DNA from: an uncultured Tateyamaria sp.
GTDB taxonomy: Bacteria; Pseudomonadota; Alphaproteobacteria; Rhodobacterales; Rhodobacteraceae
Length of the DNA stretch: 64,000 nucleotides
NCBI RefSeq assembly: GCF_947503045.1
Contig: NZ_CANNCF010000001.1
Location: 62,001 to 126,000 of the forward strand
Direction of reading: 5' to 3'
The stretch's first letter is position 1, and the number at the start of each line of letters is the position of its first letter. The notes beneath the pieces are model-generated. The model was not told the DNA's origin. It searched no databases and saw only the letters and a program-made list of their open reading frames with translations. A program made the position numbers and the translations under genes. Of the stretch, positions 53,136 through 62,594 are shown piece by piece.

Positions 53136-55250
53136 ATGGCCACTCTCACCCAGCAGCAACGTGAATTCATAGAACGCTATATTTTACGGGCTCCGAGTCG
53201 CATCGAAGAAGTACTGACAGACCAGTTGCAGCCCGAAAGCCCGAGCGCTGCGGTGCGGGCGGAAGATACCAAGTTCCTGATGGACGAAATCGTGCGGCTT
53301 GCACCGCCTGCCGCAGCCTCGGACACGGAAATCAAGGACATCAACGATCAACGCCGCGAATTGCGGCGCATGGTCGACGCCGACATGTCGCAGGCGGATT
53401 TGCGCGCCGCGTCGGTCGGGCTTGAAGCGCTTGTGGAACTGCACGAGCAGGTCGCCAGTGCCATCGCGGGTCGGGTTACGCAACGGACCAAGCTGTTGAA
53501 AAGTGCCTCGGATATTGAAGAAGACATTGAGGAGGCATTCCGCAAAGAAGATCGCGCGGCGATTGAGACAAAAATTGAAGCGATCAGAACGGCCCTGCCA
53601 GATCCCAGCAGCATTGAAAACATCGCAGAGGCGACCGGCCTTGAGCCCGAGCTTGCCCCGCTTCTCAAAACGGCGCAGGACAATCTGGCCGCCGACTGTG
53701 CCGAACGTCGCACTGCGATCCTGGGTGAAACCCAAACCCTCGCCGAAAGCCTGAAAGAAGAGGATTTTATCGAGAGCGAAGGCACCAAATTGAGCGATGC
53801 GCAGGAGGCGGTGCGATCCGCGCTGCCCGACCCCTGTGGACCGGGTGACATTGGCCGCGCGGAAGACAAGCTGAAGGCGCTTGGCACCCTTGTGACGGCC
53901 ATCAAGGCGGCGATCCTTGAACGCGCAACCAAACGGGCAGAACGGCGCGCCGAAATGCTGAAGACGGTCGAGGATGCCATGGAAACCTTGCCGCAGGACG
54001 TGCGCAGCACCGACAAGAAGACCGCCGGGGATATGGCGGAGTCGATCCGCAAGGCCCTGCCGGACCCCTGCAGCGACTCTGACTTGGAGGCGGCGGCCCT
54101 GCTTGCTCCGCAACTGCCCCCCCTTGTCAAAACGGCCATCGAAAACGCCACCACCGACCGCGAAGAACGCGCGACATTCCGGGCCGAAGCCATTGTCTAT
54201 CGCGACGAGATACAAGACAGCCTCACCACCAAGGATATGAGCGAAGAAGAGCGCAAATCCCTCGAAGACGGTATTGCTGCGCTGACCACTGCCTTGCCTG
54301 AACCGGTGCTGCCCGCAGGTTTCGAAGCGGCGCAGACCGCGAAAAAAGCCCTTGAAACGCTGGTGAGCGACGTCGATGCCGCCATCGAAAAACGGGTGCT
54401 GGAACGTGCGGCCAAGCGGCTGGCGCTGTTGCAGGAGGGCCAAGACCTTGTCGACTCGGTCGATGCCGAATGTGCAGGCGACGACACGGCGCTGGTCGAG
54501 GCTGCCCAAAAAAACCTGAGCGACGCTTTGCCGGATCCATCGTCCGAGGCCAATCTGGGCACGGCTGGCGATCTGATCGCACCTCTGCGCACGGCAGTTG
54601 AAAACGCCAAAAAGTATCTGGAGCAACGACAGGATCTGCTGAAAAAGGCGGCCGCTGTGGTTGCGCGGTTGAAATGGGGTGAAGGTAAACTTGCCCCGCA
54701 TGCCAAGGCACCGGCAGGCAAGAGCGATCCGCTGAAACTGGAGGCTGAGGGCATTGCCGGCCCGCTGGCAGCACTCGCGGACTGGGCGCAACTCAAGGAA
54801 TTGCCGGCGGCCGAAATCGCCGCCAAAACCAAAATCGTTGAAGACGCGGACACGGCGACGACCACGCTGGAAGGCAAGCTTGAAACCCTGAACGAAGAGA
54901 TAACACAGGCGCTTGCGGATCTGGCGCTGCTTGTCACCTCCGCTCGGGACGCGGTTGGGGAGAGTTCGGTCACCGCATTGACCGATGTGCAGAAACAGCC
55001 CTTTCTGGATCGCATCACGACCGCCGAAACGGCGGGTGAGGCGTCTCTGGACGATCTTTCGGCGGTCACCACGACGCTGGCTGACATTGCCAAAGAGGCG
55101 CGCAAGCTGAGCGCGGCCATCCGCCCGTTGCGGGCCCGTTTGGGCAAGGTGGGGCCTGCCCCCGGCGCTGCGTTGGCGGCCGAAGCCACCATGCTGCTCA
55201 AGCTGCGCAAGGCGGCTGAGGATGCGTTGAATGGAGCGTTGGAACCATGA
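53136..55250 (+). CDS. Unrecognised protein with five ~78-residue ALPDP repeats (cassette gene 1)
   Basis: The 704-residue protein matches no family I know and has no signal peptide or membrane helix. It is built of helical repeats. The motif ALP(D/E)P occurs at residues 153, 229, 307, 386 and 464, spaced 76, 78, 79 and 78. Each unit runs from an ERRxxxL helix through ALPDP to a second helix (LxPLVxTAIENA-like). A weaker half-unit precedes at about 60-130; the rest (490-704) is degenerate coiled-coil-like. Acidic and alanine-rich. AGGA precedes the ATG. The next gene starts in its stop (ATGA), so the products are made together. Confidence 0.75.
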   Translation: MATLTQQQREFIERYILRAPSRIEEVLTDQLQPESPSAAVRAEDTKFLMDEIVRLAPPAAASDTEIKDINDQRRELRRMVDADMSQADLRAASVGLEALVELHEQVASAIAGRVTQRTKLLKSASDIEEDIEEAFRKEDRAAIETKIEAIRTALPDPSSIENIAEATGLEPELAPLLKTAQDNLAADCAERRTAILGETQTLAESLKEEDFIESEGTKLSDAQEAVRSALPDPCGPGDIGRAEDKLKALGTLVTAIKAAILERATKRAERRAEMLKTVEDAMETLPQDVRSTDKKTAGDMAESIRKALPDPCSDSDLEAAALLAPQLPPLVKTAIENATTDREERATFRAEAIVYRDEIQDSLTTKDMSEEERKSLEDGIAALTTALPEPVLPAGFEAAQTAKKALETLVSDVDAAIEKRVLERAAKRLALLQEGQDLVDSVDAECAGDDTALVEAAQKNLSDALPDPSSEANLGTAGDLIAPLRTAVENAKKYLEQRQDLLKKAAAVVARLKWGEGKLAPHAKAPAGKSDPLKLEAEGIAGPLAALADWAQLKELPAAEIAAKTKIVEDADTATTTLEGKLETLNEEITQALADLALLVTSARDAVGESSVTALTDVQKQPFLDRITTAETAGEASLDDLSAVTTTLADIAKEARKLSAAIRPLRARLGKVGPAPGAALAAEATMLLKLRKAAEDALNGALEP

Positions 55251-58200
55251 AGCTGACCGCCGCCGAAGCTGCCGTTGCCGCGCTGGAACGCTATATGTTG
55301 CAAGTGGCCCGGAACATCGCGGATCGCGAAAAGATCAAGACCGACCATGATCAGGCAACGCTTGATTCTCTGGTGGGCGCGTTTCCCGATCCGGACAAAC
55401 TGAGCGCCTTTGCCGATGCCATGCCAGCGACACCCGACCTGAAGGCGCTGATGGCGGCCTTCCCGAACCCGGTTGTTCTTGGGACGATGGTGAATGACAC
55501 GCTGGGAGGTGACATCAAGCTGTTTGCGGTTCTCGCCGAAAAGGGCTGCAAACGCGATCCGGCGCTTTTGAAGACACTGGCGGATAAGCTGCAAAGCGAT
55601 CCCGGGATTCTGGCGAATTTCAAGTCCATGCTGAGCGAAGGGGGTTTGGCCAAGAACCCGGATGCGCTGGCGGCCATGCTGCAAGGCGGTTGTGACGGCA
55701 ACGCGGACAGGTTCGCCACCGTCTGCGGCAAGTTTGCAAACCCGGGTGAACGGGCCGCCCTGGACGCCGTGTTGTCGGCAGGTGGCATGGGCACGGCGCC
55801 AGAAGCGTTTGGCGCGCTGGCCGGGCGTGGGGACGGGGACGTGCTCAAGCAACTGACTGTCGATTTTGCCGCACCCGCCGATCAGGCCAAGCTGAGTGGG
55901 CTGATGACCAAGGGCGGCATGGACGGGCGCGCCGCCGGGCGGCCTGACATGTTGGCGGATGTGATCGAACATGGTCTGGGCAACAACCCGGCAAGGCTTG
56001 TCGAGCTTTACGACGGGTTTGCCCCGTCGCCGCCTGCCGCCGAGGATCTGGGCAGTCTCGAGGCGATGCTGACCGCATTTGACGGCACCGATAAACGGGC
56101 AGGGCAGCGGCTGAACAGTGCGATCACCGGGTTCCTGAACCGCTACAATACCGGACCACCCCCGCCGGTGCCGCTGATGACCGAAGCGCAGGCGGCAGCC
56201 AGATTGCGCACCCCGTTCATGACGAACCTCAACGCGCTGTGCGGCACGGCGGGTGCGCCGGATGTCGTGGCCAATGCCGCCAGCAGTGGCGCAGGAGTGG
56301 CCAGCGCAAGGCCGCTGCCGCCGCAACAGGTCGGCACGGGCGCGGTCGAGGCGAGCCTTGACGGACCTGCCGCCGCACGCCTGCTTGACGGAGCACTGGC
56401 AGAGCCGGACAGAACGCAAGCCGCGATCCTGTCGGACGCCTCAACCATCCTGAAGGGCGCCGCCGACGACCTTGGCGCAAGTGTGGCCGGTGATGCAGAT
56501 GCCGAACGCACGACGCAAACCACTGATGCGACAGCCGCGTTGAAGGATTTGACCGATGCGCTGGTGGCCAAGCTTGAGGGGGCCACGCTGGCCGAAATCG
56601 AGGCGGTGCGCGTGGCCACGCGCCAACTTCTTCCGCTTGCAGACACGGAGCCGAATGTCGCCGCACGGGACGCGGCGATTGTGCAGATCAAGGCGTCCGG
56701 GGACGCCATTGACCTCGCTCTCAAGCGGCTGGCGGCGGCCACGGCAACTGCGGCTGGCCCGGCAGGTGTTGCAACCCAGGCCCTTGGGCTGACGCTTGCC
56801 CGCGCCGCAGGTGCCCCCGCCGCGGAACAGGCCGCACTGAAGGGTCTGATGGAGACGGCTCAACTGGCTGCCGGTGCCAGCGCTGCCTCTGCCGGTGACC
56901 CGGCTGCCCTGGCGGCGGCGGCGAAAAAGGGGGTGGACGACGTCACACCCGGTGGGGATCGCGCCGCCGCCTACAAGGTACTTGATGACGCCGCAGAGCG
57001 GTGCACCGCTGCCGCAAATGCAGCCACCGCGACCCTGATGGCGGCACCGCGCCCGGTTGAGATTGCGCTGATCGATCATGCCGCGCGATGTGCGGATGAG
57101 GCCGCCCGCGCCGGGCAAGCCGCCGTTGATCAGACCAAGGGGCAGGCGGCACTGAAGGCCGCCAAGGCCGCCGCCGACGCGGTTGCACTGGCCGTGCGCA
57201 CAACAGCGGCGGCTGCGGACACGGCGGCTGCCTTCCGGTCGGCCACGGCCAAGCCCATGATGGCCGCAGCGACGCAAGCCAACGCCGCGCGCGACGCGAT
57301 TGAACGTATGCCTGCCAACACGGTGGGGCGTGACGATATGCAACTCGCCGCCGATGTGGCCGCGGCCTCTGCCCGGTTCGCGGCTCTCACCGAGGCTGAT
57401 CGTGCAGCGCTTGTCGCCACAGGTGACCCGGCGCTGGAACAGGCGGCCAAAGACGCCGCCTACCGCAAAGCGGCCGAAACAAAAGGCAGCCCGCCTGATG
57501 CGGGCGAGGTCACGGCACAGATCACCACGGCCAATCTGGCCGCCGTCACTGCGGCCACTGCGGCAGACACAGCGCGCGTTGCGTTGACGGCGTCTGCCCT
57601 CCCGGCGGTTCTGCCTGCGCTCTATGAGAATCTGATCGAGGCCTGTGCCGTGGCGGCAGAGGCCGCACTTGGCGCAGCACGTGAGGCCGAGAACAAGGTG
57701 AACCGGGATACCGCGCTTACGGCAGCCGGTGCTGCGGCAACCGCTGCAGCGGAAGGCGCGCGCAAGCTGGCCGAGTATCAAATCACCCAGGCCAAGACCA
57801 TCCTGTCTGCCCAGCAGGGCACTGCCAATGGCGTCACAACCGCTGCCCGCACAAATGGCGAGGCGGATCTGGTCGCGGGCAATCCCGTCTCACCGGCCCA
57901 CAAGTCTGCGCTGATCACGAGCACCGGAAACGCGACGCGGGCCATGGCTGACAGCGGGGCAGCACTTTTGTCCGAACTGATGGCACCGCCCGTTCCGCCT
58001 GCCGCAGCCTCCGCGATCCATACTGCATTTTCCGATGCGGCGGAAAAAACAGCCCTGGCCGCCGCGCCCGGCGCCTCGTGCATTGCGCAGATCGAGGCGT
58101 GCGAGGCCTATCGCGCCGCTCAGGACGCGCTGTCTGCCAAAGCGATCACCGATTTCGGGGTGGCTGTCGGCGTTGCCGCATTGACGCCCCCGGGCGGAGC

Positions 58201-59365
58201 AAACGCCGGGGCGATCCAGCCCGCCGCCCGCGCCATCGAGGCCGGGCAGGCCGCCGCCAAAGCCGCAACCTCGTCCTGCACGGCCTTCAAGGAAGCGGCG
58301 CGGAAAGTGAAAATCGAGATTGCGCGGCACGTGGCACGGTTGCAGCAAATTGACGTGGCCAAGCGCACCGTCACAGAAACCGCTGATCTGAATGCCCTTC
58401 AGAACAGGCCGGTGGGTGTGGACCAGAAGATCGCTGATGCGGATGCCCGCCAATTGGCGTGCACGGCCAGCCTCACGGCTCTGGACGCCAGATGCCGGGA
58501 CCTGATGATGTGGATCAACCAACATCACCAAGGTGCCGCCAACAGCGAAGAAGTTGTGACAGCCGCAGGGATGACCAATATCCTGAAGGGCGAAAAACAC
58601 AAACATGCCGGGGCCATGGGTAAGGATGACCTGATCCGAAATGCAGCATCCCTTGTGGCCGCGCCCTACACCGGGGCTGCCGCGGCGCAGACACCGCATG
58701 CGGCCGTTTTGGCACCAAACCCAAACCCGTATCCGGCCGAAACCACGAGCGCCGACCTTGCCCACATCGCCGAACGTCACGTCTATGAAACAATGGAGCG
58801 CAATGGGCGGTCCTTCCCGCCGCAGGAAGAGTACATCGTCGGCGCGCTGTCCAAGGCGGACTGGATCGGTGCTCAGCACCCGCGTGTCAGGCCGCAAGCC
58901 GTCAAGGACCTCGCCAAGGCCACGGACGCCGCCAAGACGACGTCGATGCTGCCCGAAACGATCACGGGGGCCAATATGGCGGCATTTGTGACGTCAGCCA
59001 TTCAAAAGGCAAAGGAAGCGGCCAACCCGAACACGCTTTTGGCGGCAATGACGGCCGGACTGCCGCCCGTGCCGGGAGGGCCAGCCGTCCTGCCAAACGC
59101 ATATCAAACCGCCGTGAACGGCGTTTGGGATGAATATGACGTGAATGTTGACGTGCCCTCACCGCCCCCGCCAACGATTAGCATCCATCTCGGGTTCGAG
59201 CTGAATACCCGCAAGTGGACCCCGCCACCGGGGCCACCGCCAGCGCCGCCCCAAGCCGTCCCGACCGAGGCCGTTCTGGGCCAGATGTATCCAAATCCGG
59301 GACCTGACGTTGATTCCATAATCCCCAGCGATATGTTGACCATTGGTCGCGCAATCGGCATCTAA
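55247..59365 (+). CDS. Very large alanine-rich unrecognised protein (cassette gene 2)
   Basis: The 1372-residue protein has AFPDP and AFPNP early on, echoing gene 1. L-x2-G/K-G repeat starts occur at about 96, 129, 176 and 220 (LSEGGLAKNPDALAAML; LSAGGMGTAPEAFGAL; MTKGGMDGRAAG). Next comes a huge alanine-rich helical region (about 330-1080). The C-terminal part (about 1120-1372) is different: HIAERH at 1173-1178 within SADLAHIAERHVYETMERNG, a following SFPPQEEYIVGALSKADW, then a proline-rich stretch (PSPPPPTIS, PPPGPPPAPPQAV). No signal peptide is seen. The HxxERH pattern recalls some BECR-type nuclease toxins, but the assignment is speculative. Confidence 0.75.
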   Translation: MKLTAAEAAVAALERYMLQVARNIADREKIKTDHDQATLDSLVGAFPDPDKLSAFADAMPATPDLKALMAAFPNPVVLGTMVNDTLGGDIKLFAVLAEKGCKRDPALLKTLADKLQSDPGILANFKSMLSEGGLAKNPDALAAMLQGGCDGNADRFATVCGKFANPGERAALDAVLSAGGMGTAPEAFGALAGRGDGDVLKQLTVDFAAPADQAKLSGLMTKGGMDGRAAGRPDMLADVIEHGLGNNPARLVELYDGFAPSPPAAEDLGSLEAMLTAFDGTDKRAGQRLNSAITGFLNRYNTGPPPPVPLMTEAQAAARLRTPFMTNLNALCGTAGAPDVVANAASSGAGVASARPLPPQQVGTGAVEASLDGPAAARLLDGALAEPDRTQAAILSDASTILKGAADDLGASVAGDADAERTTQTTDATAALKDLTDALVAKLEGATLAEIEAVRVATRQLLPLADTEPNVAARDAAIVQIKASGDAIDLALKRLAAATATAAGPAGVATQALGLTLARAAGAPAAEQAALKGLMETAQLAAGASAASAGDPAALAAAAKKGVDDVTPGGDRAAAYKVLDDAAERCTAAANAATATLMAAPRPVEIALIDHAARCADEAARAGQAAVDQTKGQAALKAAKAAADAVALAVRTTAAAADTAAAFRSATAKPMMAAATQANAARDAIERMPANTVGRDDMQLAADVAAASARFAALTEADRAALVATGDPALEQAAKDAAYRKAAETKGSPPDAGEVTAQITTANLAAVTAATAADTARVALTASALPAVLPALYENLIEACAVAAEAALGAAREAENKVNRDTALTAAGAAATAAAEGARKLAEYQITQAKTILSAQQGTANGVTTAARTNGEADLVAGNPVSPAHKSALITSTGNATRAMADSGAALLSELMAPPVPPAAASAIHTAFSDAAEKTALAAAPGASCIAQIEACEAYRAAQDALSAKAITDFGVAVGVAALTPPGGANAGAIQPAARAIEAGQAAAKAATSSCTAFKEAARKVKIEIARHVARLQQIDVAKRTVTETADLNALQNRPVGVDQKIADADARQLACTASLTALDARCRDLMMWINQHHQGAANSEEVVTAAGMTNILKGEKHKHAGAMGKDDLIRNAASLVAAPYTGAAAAQTPHAAVLAPNPNPYPAETTSADLAHIAERHVYETMERNGRSFPPQEEYIVGALSKADWIGAQHPRVRPQAVKDLAKATDAAKTTSMLPETITGANMAAFVTSAIQKAKEAANPNTLLAAMTAGLPPVPGGPAVLPNAYQTAVNGVWDEYDVNVDVPSPPPPTISIHLGFELNTRKWTPPPGPPPAPPQAVPTEAVLGQMYPNPGPDVDSIIPSDMLTIGRAIGI

Positions 59366-59387
59366 GACAAAAGGACTTCAAGTCACC

Positions 59388-59816
59388 ATGACAGACCCCG
59401 CCTCGCTGCTCGAAGTTTACCTGCGTGTCCCCGGCCCGGACGGTCGGCTCACCTCGGACGAAGCACTGCTCGATGTTCCGGACTTTGTGCGTGACATGGG
59501 CCTGAACAGTGTCGGCACCGGGGGGATCGTGTTTGATGATGAGAGGGACAGCGTCGTGGTGACGGATGATCTTTTCTCGGTCTATCAGGCGCTGGTGATC
59601 GACGCCCCTGCCGCGCTGAAAGCAGGCGAGACCGTACGCTATCGTCTGCGTGGTGATCCGTCGGAACTGGTCATGACACCGAGCGGGGACCAGACCGTCA
59701 TCGTGCTGGACGATGATGAGACAATCACCATCTCGACCGAGCTGCTGTTGGACAAGCTTGCGCAGACCGCAGAACGGTTTGAACGGCTGCAAAAGATGGC
59801 CGCTGGCGAGGGGTGA
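59388..59816 (+). CDS. Small acidic unrecognised protein (cassette gene 3)
   Basis: This 142-residue strongly acidic protein is encoded 22 bases after gene 2, behind AAAGGA. It reads LLEVYLRVPGPDGRLTSDEA, GGIVFDDERDSVVVTDDLFSVYQAL, YRLRGDPSELVMTPSGDQ and an amphipathic C-terminal helix (ELLLDKLAQTAERFERLQKM). I recognise no family. Size, acidity and position right after the very large protein would suit an immunity or chaperone partner; this is inference from layout only. Confidence 0.65.
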   Translation: MTDPASLLEVYLRVPGPDGRLTSDEALLDVPDFVRDMGLNSVGTGGIVFDDERDSVVVTDDLFSVYQALVIDAPAALKAGETVRYRLRGDPSELVMTPSGDQTVIVLDDDETITISTELLLDKLAQTAERFERLQKMAAGEG

Positions 59817-59976
59817 GAGGGCCGCCGTGTAACGGCGCGCTTCAGATCCCGGTTGGTCGTGGCCCCCTCGTCGGCGCGGGCGGCTTGCACCTGCAGACCT
59901 CAGCCAAGGGCACAGGTGTTTGCGGAACCGCCAGCCTGTCGTAGGGTCACGTGGATCATACGGAACGAGGTGCCCA

Positions 59977-60789
59977 ATGACCGATCCATATTCCGATCTC
60001 GGCGCGCAAGATATCGCCCTTCAGGAGCGTATTGCGGCGGCCATGGAAGCCCGCTGCCTGGAGCCTGCCCAGATCGCAATTCGCAAGGCCTACATGGAAG
60101 ACCTGCACCTGCCCGAAGGCGCCCGTGCGCTAGAGCTTGGGTCGGGCACCGGACACGTCACACGCGATTTGCTGGAGCTTGCAGGTGCGGCCACCGCGCA
60201 CGGGCTCGAACCATCGCCCGTCATGGTGGACCGGGCCAGGAACAGCTTTGACGGTGATGACCGGCTGAGCTTTGACATCGGTGACGCCAAGGCCACGGGG
60301 TTTGCGGATGAAAGCTTTGACCTCGTGTTGATGCACACATTGCTGTGCCACGTTCCGGGGCCCGAAGACGTGGTGCGCGAAGCATTCCGGATTCTGAAAC
60401 CGGGTGGCGTGCTGGCGATCTGCGATGGTGATTACAGCACCGCGACGGCGCAGATCGCGGATTTCGATCCGCTCGATCAGCTGATCAAGTTCATGATCCA
60501 TCAGAATGTGACCAACCTCTGGATCATGCGGCAAATCTCAGGGATTCTGGCAGAGACCGGGTTTCAACTCGGCGCCCGGACGGGCCACGGATATGTGGCG
60601 GAGGGCGAGGCAGCCTACTTTCTCACCGTGATTGACCGGGGTGCGGATCGCATGGTTGAGGACGGTTTGCTGTTTGCCGAAACCGCAGAGGCATTGAAAT
60701 CGGAAGCAAGGCGCAGGGTGGCTGCCGATACGTTTTTTGGTTTCATGTCCTATGTGAGCCAGATCGCAACAAAACCACATAGCCTATGA
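59977..60789 (+). CDS. Class I SAM-dependent methyltransferase
   Basis: The 270-residue protein has a Methyltransf_11/25 core: motif I ALELGSGTGHVTRDLLELAG (about 47), acidic HGLEPSPVMVDRAR, FDIGDAKATGFADESFDLVLMHTLL and FRILKPGGVLAICDGDYS. The C-terminal third (LWIMRQISGILAETGFQLG and beyond) likely binds the acceptor. Substrate unknown. The start at 59977 is chosen because conserved sequence begins there. A 160-base gap separates it from the unrecognised cassette, so it is probably an independent gene. Confidence 0.88.
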   Translation: MTDPYSDLGAQDIALQERIAAAMEARCLEPAQIAIRKAYMEDLHLPEGARALELGSGTGHVTRDLLELAGAATAHGLEPSPVMVDRARNSFDGDDRLSFDIGDAKATGFADESFDLVLMHTLLCHVPGPEDVVREAFRILKPGGVLAICDGDYSTATAQIADFDPLDQLIKFMIHQNVTNLWIMRQISGILAETGFQLGARTGHGYVAEGEAAYFLTVIDRGADRMVEDGLLFAETAEALKSEARRRVAADTFFGFMSYVSQIATKPHSL

Positions 60790-61021
60790 TTTGGCCTCCG
60801 CCAAATCTGCCGAGAAGGACCAGCCCGTCCCGTCGCACCACAGGTGCGCCAACAACAGGTCGGCATGCCTGTGGCATGACGGGATGGCGATATGGTATCC
60901 GTCGCAAACAATGGGTCGCGAAGATGTCCTTGGCAGCCATAAAGCGCAGTAGCCGTTGGTTCGGATCGCCCTCCCACGGGCTGTCGATCACCCGTCTCGC
61001 GTCAGTGCGAGGCCAACGTCG

Positions 61022-62461
61022 CTATTCCGCCGCCCAGCCGCTCACCGCCTTCACTTCGAGGAAATCCTCGATGCCCCAGACGCCGCCTTCGCGGCCATTG
61101 CCGGACTGTTTCATGCCACCAAAGGGCGCGCCCGCCGCGCGGGATGTGCCGTTCATTTCGACCATACCCGAGCGCAGTTGCGTGGCCAGCCGGTTGGCGC
61201 GGCCCGTGTCCTGCGTCTGAACATAGTTCGTCAGCCCATAGGGCGTGTCATTGGCGATCTCGACGGCCTCTTCCTCGGTCTCGAACGGGATGATCGACAG
61301 CACGGGGCCAAAGATTTCCTCGCGCGCGATGGTCATGTCGTTGCGCACATCCGCAAACACCGTGGGGCGCACATAAAACCCCTTGTTGAAGCCTTCGGGG
61401 CGACCCGGACCACCGGCGACAAGGCGTGCGCCCTCACTGATGCCCTTGTCGATCAAGCCCTGGATCTTGGTCCATTGCGCCTCGTTCACCACGGGGCCGA
61501 TATGGCGGCCCGCGTCGCTGGCAGGGCCCACGGTGACCTTGCCTGCAATCGCCGCCGCCTCGTCCACCACGCGGTCATAGATGCCGCGCTGCACCAGCAT
61601 ACGGCTGGGTGCGTTACAGGACTGGCCGGTGTTGTTCATCATGTGCAGCACGCCGCGTTTCACCGCCTTTTCGTCGGCATCTTCAAAGATCAGATTGGCG
61701 CCCTTGCCGCCCAGTTCGAGGTGTACGCGTTTCAGCGTGTCGGCGGCATTTTTGGAGATCAACGTGCCCGCACGGCTTGATCCGGTAAAGCTGACCATGT
61801 CCACGTCCTTGTGCCCGGACAGGGTGGTGCCCACACCGGCGCCATCGCCATTCACGAGGTTGAAGACACCGGCGGGAAAGCCCGCCTCGTCCATCAGCTC
61901 GGCAAAGATCATCGCGTTAAGCGGGGATTCCTCGCTGGGTTTCAGCACCATGGTGCAGCCCGCGATGGCGGCGGCCCCGACCTTGAGACTGACCTGGTTC
62001 ATCGGCCAGTTCCATGGCGTGATCAGGGCGGCGACACCGACAGGTTCATAGATGATCCGGTCGTTCGGGGCGTGATCGCCTAGCGGACGGTTGAACTGGA
62101 ACCCCTTGGCCGCACGCACGAAATTCTTCAGATGCCATGTGCCTGCACCCACCTGGCTGCTGCGCGACATGTCGATGGGGGCGCCCATTTCGGCGGACAT
62201 GGCCTGGGCCAGATCCTCGGCCCGGGTCTCGTAGATGGCGATCAGTTTTTCGACCAGCGCGATGCGTTCGGCCGGGTCGGTGCGCATCCATGCGGGCAAT
62301 GCGGCCTTGGCGGCAGCAATCGCCGCCTCAGCATCTTCGGCCCCGCCCAGCGAGATCGTCGCGCAGGGCTCTTCGGTTGAGGGGTCGATCACGTGATGGT
62401 CGGTGCCGCCGCGCGGGGCGACCCACTGGCCGTTGATGTAAAAGTCGCGTTTGACGAGCAT
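61022..62461 (-). CDS. NAD(P)-dependent aldehyde dehydrogenase
   Basis: The 479-residue enzyme has the ALDH motifs: VGVAALITPWNWPMNQVSLK, Glu in LKRVHLELGGKGANLIF, the nucleophile Cys in MMNNTGQSCNAPSRML, and EIFGPVLSIIPFETEEEAV. It oxidises an aldehyde to the acid; the substrate is not defined by sequence. GGAGGC lies 8-13 bases before the ATG. Divergent from the peroxiredoxin gene across a 133-base gap. Confidence 0.94.
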   Translation of the reverse strand: MLVKRDFYINGQWVAPRGGTDHHVIDPSTEEPCATISLGGAEDAEAAIAAAKAALPAWMRTDPAERIALVEKLIAIYETRAEDLAQAMSAEMGAPIDMSRSSQVGAGTWHLKNFVRAAKGFQFNRPLGDHAPNDRIIYEPVGVAALITPWNWPMNQVSLKVGAAAIAGCTMVLKPSEESPLNAMIFAELMDEAGFPAGVFNLVNGDGAGVGTTLSGHKDVDMVSFTGSSRAGTLISKNAADTLKRVHLELGGKGANLIFEDADEKAVKRGVLHMMNNTGQSCNAPSRMLVQRGIYDRVVDEAAAIAGKVTVGPASDAGRHIGPVVNEAQWTKIQGLIDKGISEGARLVAGGPGRPEGFNKGFYVRPTVFADVRNDMTIAREEIFGPVLSIIPFETEEEAVEIANDTPYGLTNYVQTQDTGRANRLATQLRSGMVEMNGTSRAAGAPFGGMKQSGNGREGGVWGIEDFLEVKAVSGWAAE

Positions 62462-62594
62462 GGTGATGCCTCCCGAAAGAACTGAGTCGCGCGGACTGTG
62501 ACACCGAGTTTCAGCAGCAGCAAGACGGGGGATGAAACTGCGCTTCGGATCGATTAGGTATGTGTTAACGCCAATCATCCCTCAGGAGGACACC

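Noticed and set aside
53136-59365. Phage tail tape-measure or Rhs toxin identity for the large alanine-rich proteins
   Set aside because: No phage structural genes, no YD/Rhs repeats, no VgrG, Hcp, PAAR or contractile-tail genes in the window; kept only as an unassigned repeat system.
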